In this document: one piece after another, positions 1-9,198 of the stretch
Position numbering within the stretch: the stretch's first letter is position 1
How the letters are laid out: every line of letters begins with the position of its first letter
Origin: Rhodospirillaceae bacterium
Lineage (GTDB): Bacteria > Pseudomonadota > Alphaproteobacteria > Dongiales > Dongiaceae
Direction: 5' to 3'
NCBI GenBank assembly: GCA_016712715.1
Contig: JADJQM010000002.1
Span: 62,001-126,000 of the forward strand
DNA: 64,000 nucleotides
Notes under the pieces: model-generated
Database searches by the model: none
The model's input: only the letters and a program-made list of their open reading frames with translations
What the model was told of the DNA's origin: nothing
Position numbers and translations under genes: made by a program

Positions 1-1
1 G

Positions 2-778
2 GTGATCGAGGTCGATCATCTCGACTGGTCGTTCGGCGCGCGCCAGGTGCTGTTCGACATCAACCTCGATGTCCGCCAAGGCGAGATCATGGTGATCATG
101 GGCGGGTCCGGCTCCGGCAAGACCACCCTGCTGCGGCACCTCGTCGGCCTGATGCCGCCGCTCCCCGGCAAGATCAAGCTGCTGGGCAAGGACATGGGCG
201 CCTTGTCGCGCATGCAGCTGCTCGACCTCAAGCGGCGCATCGGCGTCGCCTTCCAGTTCGGCGCCCTCTTCTCCTCGATGAGCGTTTCCGAGAACGTGAA
301 GCTGCCCTTGCGCGAGCTGACCGATCTTGAGGAACGCACCATGGACATCATGGCCAACATGAAGCTGGAGGTGTGCAACCTCTCGGGCTTCGGCCATCTG
401 ATGCCGTCCGATCTTTCGGGCGGCATGATGAAGCGCGCCTCGATCGCGCGCGCCATCGTCATGGATCCCAAGCTCATCTTCCTCGACGAACCCTCCTCGG
501 GCCTCGATCCGGTCGTGTCTTCCGCGCTCGACGATCTCATCCTGAAATTGCGCGACGCCATGGACATCTCCGTGGTCGTGGTCAGCCACGATGTCGAAAG
601 CGCCTACAAGATCGCCGACCGGATCACCATTCTCGACAAGGGCCAGATCCTCATTTCAGACCGCGTCGACGCGGTCCGCAACTCGACCAATGAACGGGTG
701 CAGAACCTGCTGCATCGCCGGTCCGAGCAGGCCGAAATCGACCCCACCGAATATCTGCGCCGCCTAGCTGGCGATTGA
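2..778 (+). CDS. mlaF: MlaF/Ttg2A-like ABC ATPase of a phospholipid (MCE) transporter
   Basis: This is the cytoplasmic ATPase of an Mla-type ABC system that moves phospholipids between the inner and outer membranes. Walker A GGSGSGKTT lies at residues 34-42, the signature LSGG at 138-141, Walker B LIFLDEP at about 158-164 and the H-loop SHD at 195. The downstream MCE protein and auxiliary lipoprotein confirm the Mla context, and the permease (mlaE) presumably lies just before the window. The GTG at base 2 may not be the true start: relatives usually have a few more residues before IEVDHL, so the gene may be cut at its 5' end by the window edge. Confidence 0.9.
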   Translation: MIEVDHLDWSFGARQVLFDINLDVRQGEIMVIMGGSGSGKTTLLRHLVGLMPPLPGKIKLLGKDMGALSRMQLLDLKRRIGVAFQFGALFSSMSVSENVKLPLRELTDLEERTMDIMANMKLEVCNLSGFGHLMPSDLSGGMMKRASIARAIVMDPKLIFLDEPSSGLDPVVSSALDDLILKLRDAMDISVVVVSHDVESAYKIADRITILDKGQILISDRVDAVRNSTNERVQNLLHRRSEQAEIDPTEYLRRLAGD

Positions 779-802
779 ACCATCCCGGGAGACTGAAGAC
801 CG

Positions 803-1825
803 ATGCGTAATCACTTTCTCAATTATACGGCGGTGGGCATTTTCGTCGCCGCCATGATCGCGGCCCTGGTGGTGTCACTCTCCATGCTGGCCGGCCGCAC
901 CGGACCCACCGACACCTATTTCGTCGTGCTTGATGACGTGACCGACGTCAAATACGGCACCGTCGTTCGTTTTGCCGGGTTTCCGATCGGCCAGGTGGAA
1001 AAGATCACGCCGGAGAACAGCGAAGGCAAGTATCGCTTCCGCCTGCAGATCGCCGTTCAGGAAGGCTGGAAGTTCCCGCAGGATTCAATCGCCCGGATCG
1101 CTGCCTCGAGCTTCCTCGCCGGCAAGACGCTGGAAGTGAATGGCGGCCTCGCCAGCGCCACCATCGCACCTGGCGGCGAGATCGCCGGCGGCACCGCCGC
1201 CGACATGTTCTCGCTGATGGCCCAGGTCGCCGGCGAGATCGGCGACCTCTCCAAATCCTCGCTGAAGCCGCTGGTCGCCAAGATCGGCGACATCATCGAC
1301 CGCATCGGCAACACGACCGAGGTGAACCTCAAGGAACTGATGGGTTCGCTCAACGAAATCGCCCACGAGGTGAACGCCAAGACGCCGGTCATCGTCGGCA
1401 ATGTCGAGACCTTCTCGAGCCAGCTCAATGTCGAAATGGCCAAGGTCGACCAGCTGCTGTCGGAGAAGAATCTCGGTGCGATCGAGAATTCGCTGGGCAA
1501 TATCGAGCGCGCCACCGCCAATGCCGAGGTGGCGAGCCAGGATCTGCGCAGCCTGGGCGGTCAGATCACCAAGGTGGCCGACCAGATCAGCGCGCTCGTG
1601 GCCGACAACCGCAAGAGCGTCGACAAATCGATCGCCGATCTGGAATATACGCTGCGCGCCGTGGCGCAGAACATCGACTCCATCACCCACAATCTGGACG
1701 GAACGACCCGCAACATGAACGAGTTCAGCCGCCTCATCCGCCAGAATCCCGGCCTGCTGCTGTCCGGCAGCAATCCGGAAACCGACAAGGGCCTCAACTC
1801 CAACAGCGGGGATGGCGAGCAATGA
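803..1825 (+). CDS. mlaD: MCE/MlaD-family periplasmic lipid-binding subunit
   Basis: An MCE-domain subunit anchored in the inner membrane that carries lipid for the preceding ATPase. One N-terminal transmembrane helix spans residues 8-29 (VGIFVAAMIAALVVSLSML). An MCE domain follows at about 37-115, with the VTDVKYGTVVRFAGFPIGQV core, and then a long helical, coiled-coil-prone region to about residue 310. At 340 residues it is longer than E. coli MlaD (about 180), as in the extended alphaproteobacterial forms. It starts 24 bp after mlaF and overlaps the next gene by 4 bp (ATGA), so the three are translated as one operon. Confidence 0.9.
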   Translation: MRNHFLNYTAVGIFVAAMIAALVVSLSMLAGRTGPTDTYFVVLDDVTDVKYGTVVRFAGFPIGQVEKITPENSEGKYRFRLQIAVQEGWKFPQDSIARIAASSFLAGKTLEVNGGLASATIAPGGEIAGGTAADMFSLMAQVAGEIGDLSKSSLKPLVAKIGDIIDRIGNTTEVNLKELMGSLNEIAHEVNAKTPVIVGNVETFSSQLNVEMAKVDQLLSEKNLGAIENSLGNIERATANAEVASQDLRSLGGQITKVADQISALVADNRKSVDKSIADLEYTLRAVAQNIDSITHNLDGTTRNMNEFSRLIRQNPGLLLSGSNPETDKGLNSNSGDGEQ

Positions 1826-2442
1826 CGATGACATCCTCCCTGCGCCGCGCCCTCCTGGTCGGCCTGAGTTCGGCCCTGCTCCTCGGCCTTGCCGGCTGTT
1901 TCGGGTCCGCCCCGCCCGTGCCGAAGGAGCAGTATTTCCGCCTGATCAGCAGCAGCGATCCGGCACCGGTCGGCAATCCGCTGTCGGGCACCGTCGAAGT
2001 GCCGCCGTTCAAGGCCGAAGGTGTCATGGGCGAACGCCCGCTCCTGTTCACCCAGGATAACGGCATGAAGCTCGAACAGCGCAACTATGCCTATTGGACC
2101 GACCCGCCGCCCGCCATGCTGCGCGACCAGTTGATCGCCTTTCTCGGCGCGGCGAAGCTCGCCGACCAGGTCGTACCCAGCGAGCTCCGGGTCAAGGCCC
2201 AATACCGTGTCGAAGGCCGCATCAAGCGGCTGGAACAATTGGCCGGCACCCGGAATGGCGGCGCCATCACCCTTGAACTCGCCCTTATCGACAAGGAAAC
2301 CGACGATATCGTCGCTTCCGGCATCTATGAGGTGACCAAGGATGCGAGCGGCCCCAACATTGACGATGCCGTTCATGCCCTCAACGCCGGCCTCGACGAG
2401 ATCTTCGCCCAGTTCGCGGCCGACCTCGCCAAGCGCGGCTGA
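1822..2442 (+). CDS. ABC-type transport auxiliary lipoprotein (PqiC/DUF330-like)
   Basis: A predicted outer-membrane-facing lipoprotein that assists the MCE transporter. The N-terminus is a lipoprotein signal peptide ending in LLGLAGCF, with the lipidated Cys at about residue 27. The body matches the layout of the ABC-type transport auxiliary component family, including an early KEQYFRLISSSDP strand, a DQLIAFL helix and a C-terminal helix DEIFAQFAADL. Its start codon overlaps the mlaD stop codon by 4 bp. The family is often the last gene of mla/pqi operons, and that position supports the call more than any single residue does. Confidence 0.8.
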   Translation: MTMTSSLRRALLVGLSSALLLGLAGCFGSAPPVPKEQYFRLISSSDPAPVGNPLSGTVEVPPFKAEGVMGERPLLFTQDNGMKLEQRNYAYWTDPPPAMLRDQLIAFLGAAKLADQVVPSELRVKAQYRVEGRIKRLEQLAGTRNGGAITLELALIDKETDDIVASGIYEVTKDASGPNIDDAVHALNAGLDEIFAQFAADLAKRG

Positions 2443-2577
2443 ACCGGGCCGCGCGGCCGGGGCGTTGCCGGGGAATAGCTTGAATTCAGGCACCGATCAC
2501 CATAGATAGGCGCCCATCGCTCAACATTCGGCCCGCGCCCAGAACAGGTACGGGGTCCAAACGAAAGGAATTCCTTC

Positions 2578-3057
2578 ATGTCCCGCGGCGCCCTCAAGGT
2601 TCACGACCTGACGCCTGAGAAGATCAAGAGCCTCAAGCATTGCACCATCTCGACCACCAAGGGCGACATGAAGCTGGAAATGTTCCCGGAAGAGGCCCCC
2701 AATTCGGTCGCCAATTTCTATGTCCTGGCCGAGGACAAGTTCTATGACGGGCTCAACTTCCACCGCGTCATCCCCGGTTTCGTCGCCCAGGGCGGCTGCC
2801 CGGAAGGGACGGGCACCGGTGGGCCTGGCTGGCGCATCGCCTGCGAGACCAAGGGCAACCCGCACAAGCATGTCGAAGGCGCCCTCTCGATGGCGCATGC
2901 CGGGCGCGACACCGGCGGCTCACAATTTTTTCTGGTTCTGGAGAAGCAACCGCACCTTGATGGTGGTCACACGGTCTTCGGCCAGATCGTCGAAGGGCTC
3001 GATGTCCTACAATCCCTAGAGATGGGCGACGAGATCAACCACATCCGGTTTGAATAA
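2578..3057 (+). CDS. cyclophilin-type peptidyl-prolyl cis-trans isomerase
   Basis: A small single-domain cyclophilin (159 residues) that catalyses cis-trans isomerisation of X-Pro bonds. Family landmarks are [23 protein letters not shown], in which the Arg is catalytic, and [18 protein letters not shown] followed by [10 protein letters not shown]. There is no signal peptide, so it is cytoplasmic. Residues 85-106 ([19 protein letters not shown]) form the insertion seen in many bacterial cyclophilins. The gene stands alone after a 135-bp gap, with an AAAGGAA ribosome-binding site 10 bp before the ATG. Confidence 0.93.
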   Translation: MSRGALKVHDLTPEKIKSLKHCTISTTKGDMKLEMFPEEAPNSVANFYVLAEDKFYDGLNFHRVIPGFVAQGGCPEGTGTGGPGWRIACETKGNPHKHVEGALSMAHAGRDTGGSQFFLVLEKQPHLDGGHTVFGQIVEGLDVLQSLEMGDEINHIRFE

Positions 3058-3216
3058 CGGCAAAATCCTAAAATCCCATAGTTCTAAATTAGCTCAATAA
3101 CTTAGCTGCGCCCCTGAAACCTCTTGTTAAGACATGAGGCCTAAACTGCCATGGTCAGGTGTCTGACAGGTGATCGACATGGGGTCGGTCGCCGGCATGG
3201 TTTTAGGGGCGCGACT

Positions 3217-3504
3217 ATGGGGCGGGTTTTACTGAATTGGTTGCCGTGGCACCGGGACGACAAGGTTCTGGTGGATGAGCAAAGCGAGACCCTGGACGTG
3301 GGCTCTGTTCTCATTGAAATTTCCGACAAGCTGCCGCAGCACATGTATGCCCATTGGCGCATTGAAAAGCGCTTCAAGGGTCCTGGCGATCAGCCGCATG
3401 TCGCCTTGCGCAATGTGAGCGATCCTTATGCCCACAAGCTGCTGTCGGTCTCGTCGCTGATTTCGGCGCGCCGCTTCCAGTTGATGGACGCCGCCGCGCA
3501 TTGA
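3217..3504 (+). CDS. conserved hypothetical protein, 95 aa
   Basis: A small soluble protein of unknown function. I chose the ATG at 3217, preceded by AGGGG, rather than the upstream in-frame start at 3151, because the extra 22 residues are Arg/Gly-rich and look non-coding. The product has no signal peptide or membrane segment. Visible features are an N-terminal LLNWLPW patch and a helical C-terminus ending ISARRFQLMDAAAH. It is convergent with the next gene, with only 8 bp between stop codons. The A/T-rich 3058-3216 leader contains a direct repeat TTAGCT-N7-TTAGCT and probably the promoter. I do not recognise the family. Confidence 0.6.
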   Translation: MGRVLLNWLPWHRDDKVLVDEQSETLDVGSVLIEISDKLPQHMYAHWRIEKRFKGPGDQPHVALRNVSDPYAHKLLSVSSLISARRFQLMDAAAH

Positions 3505-3512
3505 TCGCAGGC

Positions 3513-4391
3513 TCAATGCAGCAGGACGGCGCCTAGGGCCACCAGGCTCACCGACGCATAGCGCCGTTTGCGGAACCGTTCCTTCAGCAGGAAGGCGCTC
3601 ATGAGGGCAGCGAAGATCACGCTGGTCTCGCGCAGGGCGCTGACATGGGCGAAGGCCCCCGACTTCATCGCGAAGATGGCGATGGCATAGGCGCCGGCGG
3701 AAAGCGCACCGCCGGCAAGGCCGACCTTCCAGGCCTTGGCCCAATAGGCGATTGCGGTGCCGACGCCGCGCCGCCACAGGCAGAACAACACCAGCAACGG
3801 CGCATCCAGCGCGAACAGCCAGGCGATATAGCCGAATTGCTGTGCCTCATCCGAGCCGGCATGGCGAATGCCGAGACCGTCGCACAGCGTATAGCTCATG
3901 ATGCAGATGCCGGTCATCAGGCCGAAGGCGACCGGTTCCCACTTATGCTTGCCGGCAAGCGGCTTCTCGACCGAGAGGCTCAAGATGCCGATGGAGATGG
4001 CGGCCACACCGGCCATCTGCCAGCCGGCGAGGATCTCATGGGGCGGCAGGATCCAGGCCGACACCGCCACCAGCAGCGGCGCCGAGCCGCGGGCGATGGG
4101 ATAGACCTGACTGAGTTCCCCATGGCGATAGGCCAGTACCAGGAACAGGTAATAGCCAAGATGGGTGAGGAGCGAGCCCAGCAGATAGATCCAGCTCTCC
4201 GGCGCCGGGATCTCTGTCATCAACAGGAACGGCAAGGCAATGACGCCGGCAAGGCCCATGGTGAGGCCCATATTGAGCAGAGTGTCGTGGCCGATCTTGA
4301 CCAGAACGTTCCAGCTGGCGTGCATGACGGCGGCCAGCAGGACCAGCAGCGTCATCGAAAGCGAAAGTGTCATCATGATGGGGCGGACCAT
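3513..4391 (-). CDS. EamA/DMT-family membrane transporter
   Basis: An inner-membrane drug/metabolite exporter of about ten helices arranged as two EamA repeats (292 residues). The first repeat includes MHASWNVLVKIGHD and YRHGELSQVYPIARGSAPLLV. The second includes AFAHVSALRETSVIFAALM and a typical LKERF loop near the C-terminus. The YPIARGSAP sequence is typical of a subgroup related to YddG/RhaT-like exporters, but the substrate cannot be told. The gene is convergent with the 95-aa protein gene and is not obviously in an operon. Confidence 0.85.
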   Translation of the reverse strand: MVRPIMMTLSLSMTLLVLLAAVMHASWNVLVKIGHDTLLNMGLTMGLAGVIALPFLLMTEIPAPESWIYLLGSLLTHLGYYLFLVLAYRHGELSQVYPIARGSAPLLVAVSAWILPPHEILAGWQMAGVAAISIGILSLSVEKPLAGKHKWEPVAFGLMTGICIMSYTLCDGLGIRHAGSDEAQQFGYIAWLFALDAPLLVLFCLWRRGVGTAIAYWAKAWKVGLAGGALSAGAYAIAIFAMKSGAFAHVSALRETSVIFAALMSAFLLKERFRKRRYASVSLVALGAVLLH

Positions 4392-4470
4392 GACATATGG
4401 ATGACATCCTGCCCAATCGCTTGTTTCGATGGGGGTATAGGTGAAATCGCATAGGTCGCGGCCGCCGCCC

Positions 4471-4851
4471 TCAGTCGAGCGGCACCACGGAAATGGAGTT
4501 GTAGGGCGAACCGTCGATCAGCTTGGTCGACCAGACCAGATAGACCAGCACGTTCTTCTGCGTATCCATGAAGCGGCTGATGCGCAGCTCCTTGAACAGG
4601 ATCGAGGCATCCTCGGAAAAGACCACCTCGCCCTTCTTGTCCGTGGGGATCTTCCCGGTCACCCGGGTGGGGCCGACCGCGCGGCAGGCGATGGAAAAGC
4701 GGCTGGGATCCTCGGCAAAGCCCATGGCGCCGCTCCAGCCGCCGGTTTCGGCGCGGCTGAGATAGCAGGACACGTTCTCGACCTTGGGATCGTCATAGCG
4801 TTCGATGACGACCTTGTCGTTGGGACTCATCATGCGGAAAGTTGTGGACAC
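4471..4851 (-). CDS. creA: CreA-family protein, 5' end uncertain
   Basis: The body matches the CreA family (PF05981): VSTTFRMMSPNDKVVIERYDDPKVENVSCYLSRAETGG, SIACRAVGP and IRISRFMDTQKNVLVYLVWS. CreA is normally a periplasmic protein of about 155 residues with a signal peptide. Here the only standard start in frame is the GTG at 4851, inside the conserved VSTTF segment. The frame stays open upstream to about 5055 and encodes APLAPAQEAIGE just before VSTTF, which looks like the end of a signal peptide, but no ATG, GTG or TTG is in frame there. A frame disruption between about 4860 and 4960 or a non-standard start would explain it. The gene diverges from the DUF2177 gene. Confidence 0.75.
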   Translation of the reverse strand: MSTTFRMMSPNDKVVIERYDDPKVENVSCYLSRAETGGWSGAMGFAEDPSRFSIACRAVGPTRVTGKIPTDKKGEVVFSEDASILFKELRISRFMDTQKNVLVYLVWSTKLIDGSPYNSISVVPLD

Positions 4852-5035
4852 CTCGCCGATCGCCTCCTGCGCCGGGGCCAGGGGTGCCCTAGCGGCAGCG
4901 TGGCGCCATGCGGAATATTTCCCAGAACATATTGAACCCGATTCATGATCATCTCGTATCCCGTCGTGGTGGCAGTTAACCGGAACCTTCGGCCACGGCC
5001 TGGGTTCCCTCGCAGCATAGCAAGAGAGAGCAAAC

Positions 5036-5437
5036 GTGCGCAGATATCTCGTGACCTATCTTGCCGTCCTGGTCCTGTTCATTCTCATCGACGGAATCTG
5101 GCTGGGCCTGGTCGCCGTCGATTTCTACCGCGAGGGCCTTGGCGAACTGATGGCGCCGACACCGAACTGGGCCGCCGCCGTCGCGTTCTACCTGATTTAT
5201 CCGGCCGGGCTGGTGTTCATTGCGATTGCCGGCACGGATCGGCCGGCCATGGCAGGCGTGGCGCTGCGCGCCGCCGTGCTCGGATTTATCGCCTACATGA
5301 CCTATGATCTCACCAACCTTGCCACCTTGAGGGATTGGCCGCTGGGCCTGTCGCTGCTCGATATGGTCTGGGGCGCCCTGCTCTCCGCCGTGTCGGCGTC
5401 GCTCGGCTGGCGCATCACCAGCGCCGCGTTCAAGTAG
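5036..5437 (+). CDS. DUF2177-family membrane protein
   Basis: A 133-residue inner-membrane protein with four predicted helices, starting with GTG at 5036 after a GAGAGAG ribosome-binding site. The diagnostic pieces are LFILIDGIWLGLVAVDFYREGLGELM, VAFYLIYPAGLVFIAI, GFIAYMTYDLTNLATLRDWP and a C-terminal DMVWGALLSAVSASLGW helix. Members are membrane proteins of unknown function. Its stop codon overlaps the convergent ACT-domain gene by 8 bp, so neither has room for a separate terminator. Confidence 0.88.
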   Translation: MRRYLVTYLAVLVLFILIDGIWLGLVAVDFYREGLGELMAPTPNWAAAVAFYLIYPAGLVFIAIAGTDRPAMAGVALRAAVLGFIAYMTYDLTNLATLRDWPLGLSLLDMVWGALLSAVSASLGWRITSAAFK

Positions 5438-5846
5438 CGGCCGCGCGCTGCTGCAGCGCCTGCAGCAAGCCAAGCGCCTGCGCGGCAAGATCGCGCGGGA
5501 CAAAGACATGGTCGTGATGGAAAGCCGCCACCATGTTGCAGGGGATATTGTGCTCCGCCAAGGCTGCGGCGACGGCTGCGGTGAGGCCGACGCCGTCCAG
5601 CGCCGAATAGACTGAGAGGGTGATCTGCCGCATCGGCGATGCGCAGTCGAACCCAAGCGCCTCGGCATCAAGGAGGGGCAGGATCAGCGATGTGCCCTCC
5701 GATTCCTTGAACCAGCCAATGGCCTGGGACTGCGCACGGGCGGCCAAACCGGCATCTTCCGTGCTGCAGAAGACATAATCGCCGTCGATCAGGCTCGGCG
5801 ACATGCCGGCCAGCATCTCCTTGGCGTCACGGATTGGAATTGCCAT
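5430..5846 (-). CDS. ACT-domain protein (COG3602-like)
   Basis: A 138-residue cytoplasmic protein with two ACT-like halves. The first holds SPSLIDGDYVFCST. The second has the typical ACT pattern ITLSVYSALDGVGLTAAVAAALAEHNIPCNMVAAFHHDHVFVP. Members probably bind small ligands such as amino acids, but none has a firm function. It lies 12 bp upstream of nothing on its own strand except ftsY (ftsY is further upstream and is transcribed first), so it may be the last gene of the dapF-mtaB-ftsY transcript. Confidence 0.82.
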   Translation of the reverse strand: MAIPIRDAKEMLAGMSPSLIDGDYVFCSTEDAGLAARAQSQAIGWFKESEGTSLILPLLDAEALGFDCASPMRQITLSVYSALDGVGLTAAVAAALAEHNIPCNMVAAFHHDHVFVPRDLAAQALGLLQALQQRAAAT

Positions 5847-5858
5847 TGAGGGTTCTCC

Positions 5859-6797
5859 TCAGGTCACGTCCATCAGGGAGCGGGCGAATTCCTGGGCGGC
5901 GAAGGGTTTGAGATCGTCCTGGCCCTCTCCCACGCCGATCGCCACCACCGGCAGGCCAAAACGTTCGGCGAGCGCCACCAGCACGCCGCCCTTGGCCGAC
6001 CCATCCAGCTTGGTGATGACGAGGCCGGTCACCTGGCAGATCTGCTTGAAGATATCGACCTGGCTGTGCGCGTTCTGGCCCACGGTCGCATCGAGCACCA
6101 GCAGGCAATCATGCGGCGCCGACGGATCGACCTTCTTCACCACGCGCACGATCTTGGCGAGTTCTTCCATGAGGCCCGCCTTGTTCTGCAGGCGGCCCGC
6201 CGTGTCGATGAGGAGGAGGTCGATTCCTTCAGCCTTGGCTTCCTGCACCGCGTCGAAAGCGAGCCCGGCGGGATCAGCCCCTTCGCCGCGCGCGATCACC
6301 GGCACGCCGGCACGCTCGCCCCAGATCTTCAGCTGTTCGACGGCGGCGGCGCGGAACGTGTCGCCCGCAGCCAGCATGACGCGTCTGCCCTGGCCCTGAT
6401 AGAGGCGCGCGAGCTTGCCGATGGTCGTCGTCTTGCCGGACCCGTTGACGCCGACCACAAGAACGACATGCGGACGGTGGTCTGCGATGACAAGCGGCTT
6501 GGCCACCGGCTCCAGGATCGCCGCGATCTCATCGGCAAAGAGTGCCCGCACTTCCTCAGAGGTCACTTCCTTGTCGAAGCGATCCTTGGCCAAGGTCGCC
6601 GTCAATCTCGCCGCTGTCGCCGGGCCCAGATCGGCAGCGATCAAGGCCTCTTCCAACTCGTCAAGCAGGGCCCGGTCGAGCTTCCGCTTGGTGAAGATCC
6701 CGGTGATGCTGTCGGTGAGCTTGGCGGAGGAGCGGCTGAGGCCGGATTTCAGGCGCTGGAACCAGCCCTGCTTCTCGCGTGTCGTACTGTCGGTCAT
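5859..6797 (-). CDS. ftsY: signal recognition particle receptor FtsY
   Basis: The SRP receptor GTPase that docks ribosome-SRP complexes at the inner membrane. The ATG at 6797 gives 312 residues. An N domain covers about 20-90 and the G domain follows, with G1 [10 protein letters not shown], a [11 protein letters not shown] insertion-box segment, G3 DTAGR, G4 TKLDG and the closing [10 protein letters not shown]. The acidic A domain of E. coli FtsY is absent, as usual in alphaproteobacteria, leaving a basic amphipathic N-terminus ([16 protein letters not shown]) for membrane binding. It follows mtaB by 25 bp. Confidence 0.96.
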   Translation of the reverse strand: MTDSTTREKQGWFQRLKSGLSRSSAKLTDSITGIFTKRKLDRALLDELEEALIAADLGPATAARLTATLAKDRFDKEVTSEEVRALFADEIAAILEPVAKPLVIADHRPHVVLVVGVNGSGKTTTIGKLARLYQGQGRRVMLAAGDTFRAAAVEQLKIWGERAGVPVIARGEGADPAGLAFDAVQEAKAEGIDLLLIDTAGRLQNKAGLMEELAKIVRVVKKVDPSAPHDCLLVLDATVGQNAHSQVDIFKQICQVTGLVITKLDGSAKGGVLVALAERFGLPVVAIGVGEGQDDLKPFAAQEFARSLMDVT

Positions 6798-6822
6798 GGG
6801 CGATCGGGACTGCAAATCTGGA

Positions 6823-8130
6823 TCATGCGGCGATGGCGGTGAGATGCTCGTCCGTCGCCCCATTGATGCGGGTATCGATGATGCTGCCCGGCACGGCGCT
6901 GAAGCCCAGCGAGACGGGTGCGAAATGATCGCTGTGGCCGAAGGCGGCATTGCCGTCCGACTTCTCGACCAGCACGCGGGCGGCGGCGCCGAACTGGCGC
7001 GCGAAATAGGCACGCTGGGCGACAAGGCCGCGCGCGCGCAGGGCCTGGGCCCGCGCCTTGCGCACCGGCCCCGGCACCTGGGGCATCTTCGCAGCCGGCG
7101 TACCGCTGCGTGCCGAATAAGGGAAGACATGAAGGAAGGTGAGATTGCAATCCTCGATGAGGCGCAGCGAATTCTCGAACATCGCATCGGTCTCGGTCGG
7201 GAAGCCGGCGATGAGGTCGGCGCCGAACACCAGATCCGGCCGCGCTGCCAGCATCTCGGTCGTGAAGCGGATCGCATCATCGCGGCTGTGGCGACGCTTC
7301 ATGCGCTTCAGGATCATGTCGTCGCCGGCCTGCAGCGACAGATGCAGGTGCGGCATCAGCCGTTCTTCGGAAATGATCAGCCGGCGCAGCTCGTCATCCA
7401 CCTCGACCACATCGATCGAAGAGAGACGCAGGCGTGGCAATTCCGGCACCAGCGTCAGGATGCGCCGCGTGAGGGCACCGAGGCCCGTCTTGCCCGGCAG
7501 ATCGCCGCCATAGGAGGTGATGTCGACGCCGGTCAGCACCACTTCGCGGACACCGTTCGCGACCAATTGGCGGATCTGCTCGACAATGGCGCCGGTCGGC
7601 ACCGAGCGGCTGTTGCCGCGGCCGAACGGGATGATGCAGAAGGTGCAGCGATGATCGCAGCCCTGCTGGATCTCGACGAAGGCCCGGGCACGCGCGGCGA
7701 AACCGGAGATGAGATGCGGCGCCGTTTCCGTCACCGTCATGATATCGGCGACCGCGACATGGGGTTCGCGCGACAAGCTGAGCGCGGTGAAGCTCTCGGC
7801 CTTCAGCTTTTCCTCATTGCCGAGGACGGCGTCTACTTCATCCATCGCCGCGAATTTTTCCGGCGCGATCTGCGCGGCACAGCCCGTGACGATGATGCGC
7901 GCCGCCGGATTGAGGCGGCGCGCCTTGCGGATGGCCTGGCGCGCCTGGCGCTCGGCTTCCGAGGTAACGGCGCAGGTATTGATGATGATGGCATCGCTGA
8001 GACCCGCAGCCGACGCATGATTGCGAATGACTTCGCTCTCGAAAGCATTCAAGCGGCAGCCGAACGTCACCAATTGCGGCTGACCTGGCGTCGCTGCCTC
8101 AATGACGGGAACGAGCGTTTCCTCAGCCAT
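6823..8130 (-). CDS. mtaB: tRNA t6A37 methylthiotransferase MtaB
   Basis: A radical-SAM enzyme that converts t6A37 to ms2t6A37 in tRNAs. It has an N-terminal UPF0004 domain with cluster cysteines in TFGCRLNAFE, INTCAVT and VTGCAAQ, and the radical-SAM motif CDHRCTFC followed by IIPFGRGNSRS. A C-terminal TRAM-like region ends near residue 430. Length (435) fits the MtaB/YqeV group rather than MiaB or RimO. Its start overlaps the dapF stop by 8 bp and ftsY follows closely, a gene order common in alphaproteobacteria. Confidence 0.93.
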   Translation of the reverse strand: MAEETLVPVIEAATPGQPQLVTFGCRLNAFESEVIRNHASAAGLSDAIIINTCAVTSEAERQARQAIRKARRLNPAARIIVTGCAAQIAPEKFAAMDEVDAVLGNEEKLKAESFTALSLSREPHVAVADIMTVTETAPHLISGFAARARAFVEIQQGCDHRCTFCIIPFGRGNSRSVPTGAIVEQIRQLVANGVREVVLTGVDITSYGGDLPGKTGLGALTRRILTLVPELPRLRLSSIDVVEVDDELRRLIISEERLMPHLHLSLQAGDDMILKRMKRRHSRDDAIRFTTEMLAARPDLVFGADLIAGFPTETDAMFENSLRLIEDCNLTFLHVFPYSARSGTPAAKMPQVPGPVRKARAQALRARGLVAQRAYFARQFGAAARVLVEKSDGNAAFGHSDHFAPVSLGFSAVPGSIIDTRINGATDEHLTAIAA

Positions 8131-8968
8131 GGCTATTCACGAGACTGTCGAGGTCGATCGTTCCCTCATAGGACAAGGTCCAGGGGCCGGTCATGCGCAC
8201 ATGGCCGTTCTCCAGCCATTCGATGGTAAGTGTCCCGCCATCGACGATGACCTCGCCCTTGCGGCCCGTAAGGCCACGGCGTGCCGCCGCCACGAGGGCC
8301 GCACAGGCACCCGAGCCGCAGGCCAGCGTAATCCCGGCACCGCGCTCCCACACCCGCATGCGCATGCTGGTGGGCGAGAGGATCTGGACGAATTCGATGT
8401 TGGCGCGGTTCGGGAAGAAGGGATGGTTCTCCAACTGCAGGCCGATCACCGGCAGATCGATCGCCGCCACGTCGGGCACGAAGAAGACGGCGTGGCTGGA
8501 GCCGACATTGACGCCAACCGGATCCGACACCGGACCGAGCGCCACCGGCATGTGGAGCGTATCGCAGGCGGACGCCACCGGAATATCGGCCCAGTCGAGA
8601 TTGGCCGGGCCCATATCGACGGCGATCTGGCCGTTGTCGAGGCGCTCCGCCGGCAGCAGGCCGGCGACCGTCTCGATCACCGCGTGGCCATTCGCCTTCT
8701 CGTCCATGATGCGCGCGGCGATACAGCGCGTGGCGTTGCCGCAGGCGCGTGCTTCCGATCCGTCGGCGTTGTGGAGGCGCATGAACACATCGGCCCCGGG
8801 CGTCAGCGGATTCTCCAGCGTCACCATCTGGTCGAAGCCGACGCCAAAATGCCGGTCGCCCAGGCGCTGCCGCTGCTGCACGGAGAGCGTCAGATCCTGC
8901 CGACGCGCATCCAGCACGACAAAATCATTGCCGAGGCCATGCATCTTGAGGAACGGGACAGCGGTCAT
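8123..8968 (-). CDS. dapF: diaminopimelate epimerase
   Basis: Converts LL- to meso-diaminopimelate for lysine and peptidoglycan. The ATG at 8968 places the conserved MHGLGNDFVVLD nine residues in. The two catalytic cysteines are in EARACGNATRC and in LACGSGACAAL, and NPLTPGADVFMRLHNADGSEA is also typical. Length is 281 residues. The frame continues upstream to 9076 without a stop, but those residues are not conserved. It heads the dapF-mtaB-ftsY block and shares a 230-bp divergent region with rpsT. Confidence 0.96.
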   Translation of the reverse strand: MTAVPFLKMHGLGNDFVVLDARRQDLTLSVQQRQRLGDRHFGVGFDQMVTLENPLTPGADVFMRLHNADGSEARACGNATRCIAARIMDEKANGHAVIETVAGLLPAERLDNGQIAVDMGPANLDWADIPVASACDTLHMPVALGPVSDPVGVNVGSSHAVFFVPDVAAIDLPVIGLQLENHPFFPNRANIEFVQILSPTSMRMRVWERGAGITLACGSGACAALVAAARRGLTGRKGEVIVDGGTLTIEWLENGHVRMTGPWTLSYEGTIDLDSLVNSHG

Positions 8969-9124
8969 CCGGGCGGTATCCTGGCTTAAACTCGTGTGGT
9001 TATGCCGGTGGCCTTGCCCCAAGTCCAATGATTTCAGTAGGATCGGCCCCTGCGCCGGGTGCAGGGCACACACCATAGTCCAGGGCCGGCTTTAAGATGC
9101 CGAAATGCCGCTCCACGGCACCGG

Positions 9125-9153
9125 TTGACGGGTGGGGCCACCCTCTGTATAAC
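9125..9153 (+). promoter_or_regulatory. sigma-70-type promoter of rpsT
   Basis: TTGACG at 9125-9130 and TATAAC at 9148-9153 are separated by exactly 17 bp, a near-consensus housekeeping promoter. The -10 box lies 45 bp before the rpsT ATG. This is read directly from the sequence; the transcription start is inferred. Confidence 0.75.
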
Positions 9154-9198
9154 CCGCCGCCAATAGAATTTCTTACGTTTCAAAGCAGGTATTGCCCC

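Noticed and set aside
1085..1834. Minus-strand open frame opposite mlaD
   Set aside because: Shadow of the MCE gene; the product is a low-complexity Asp/Arg/Gly-rich string with no recognisable domain.
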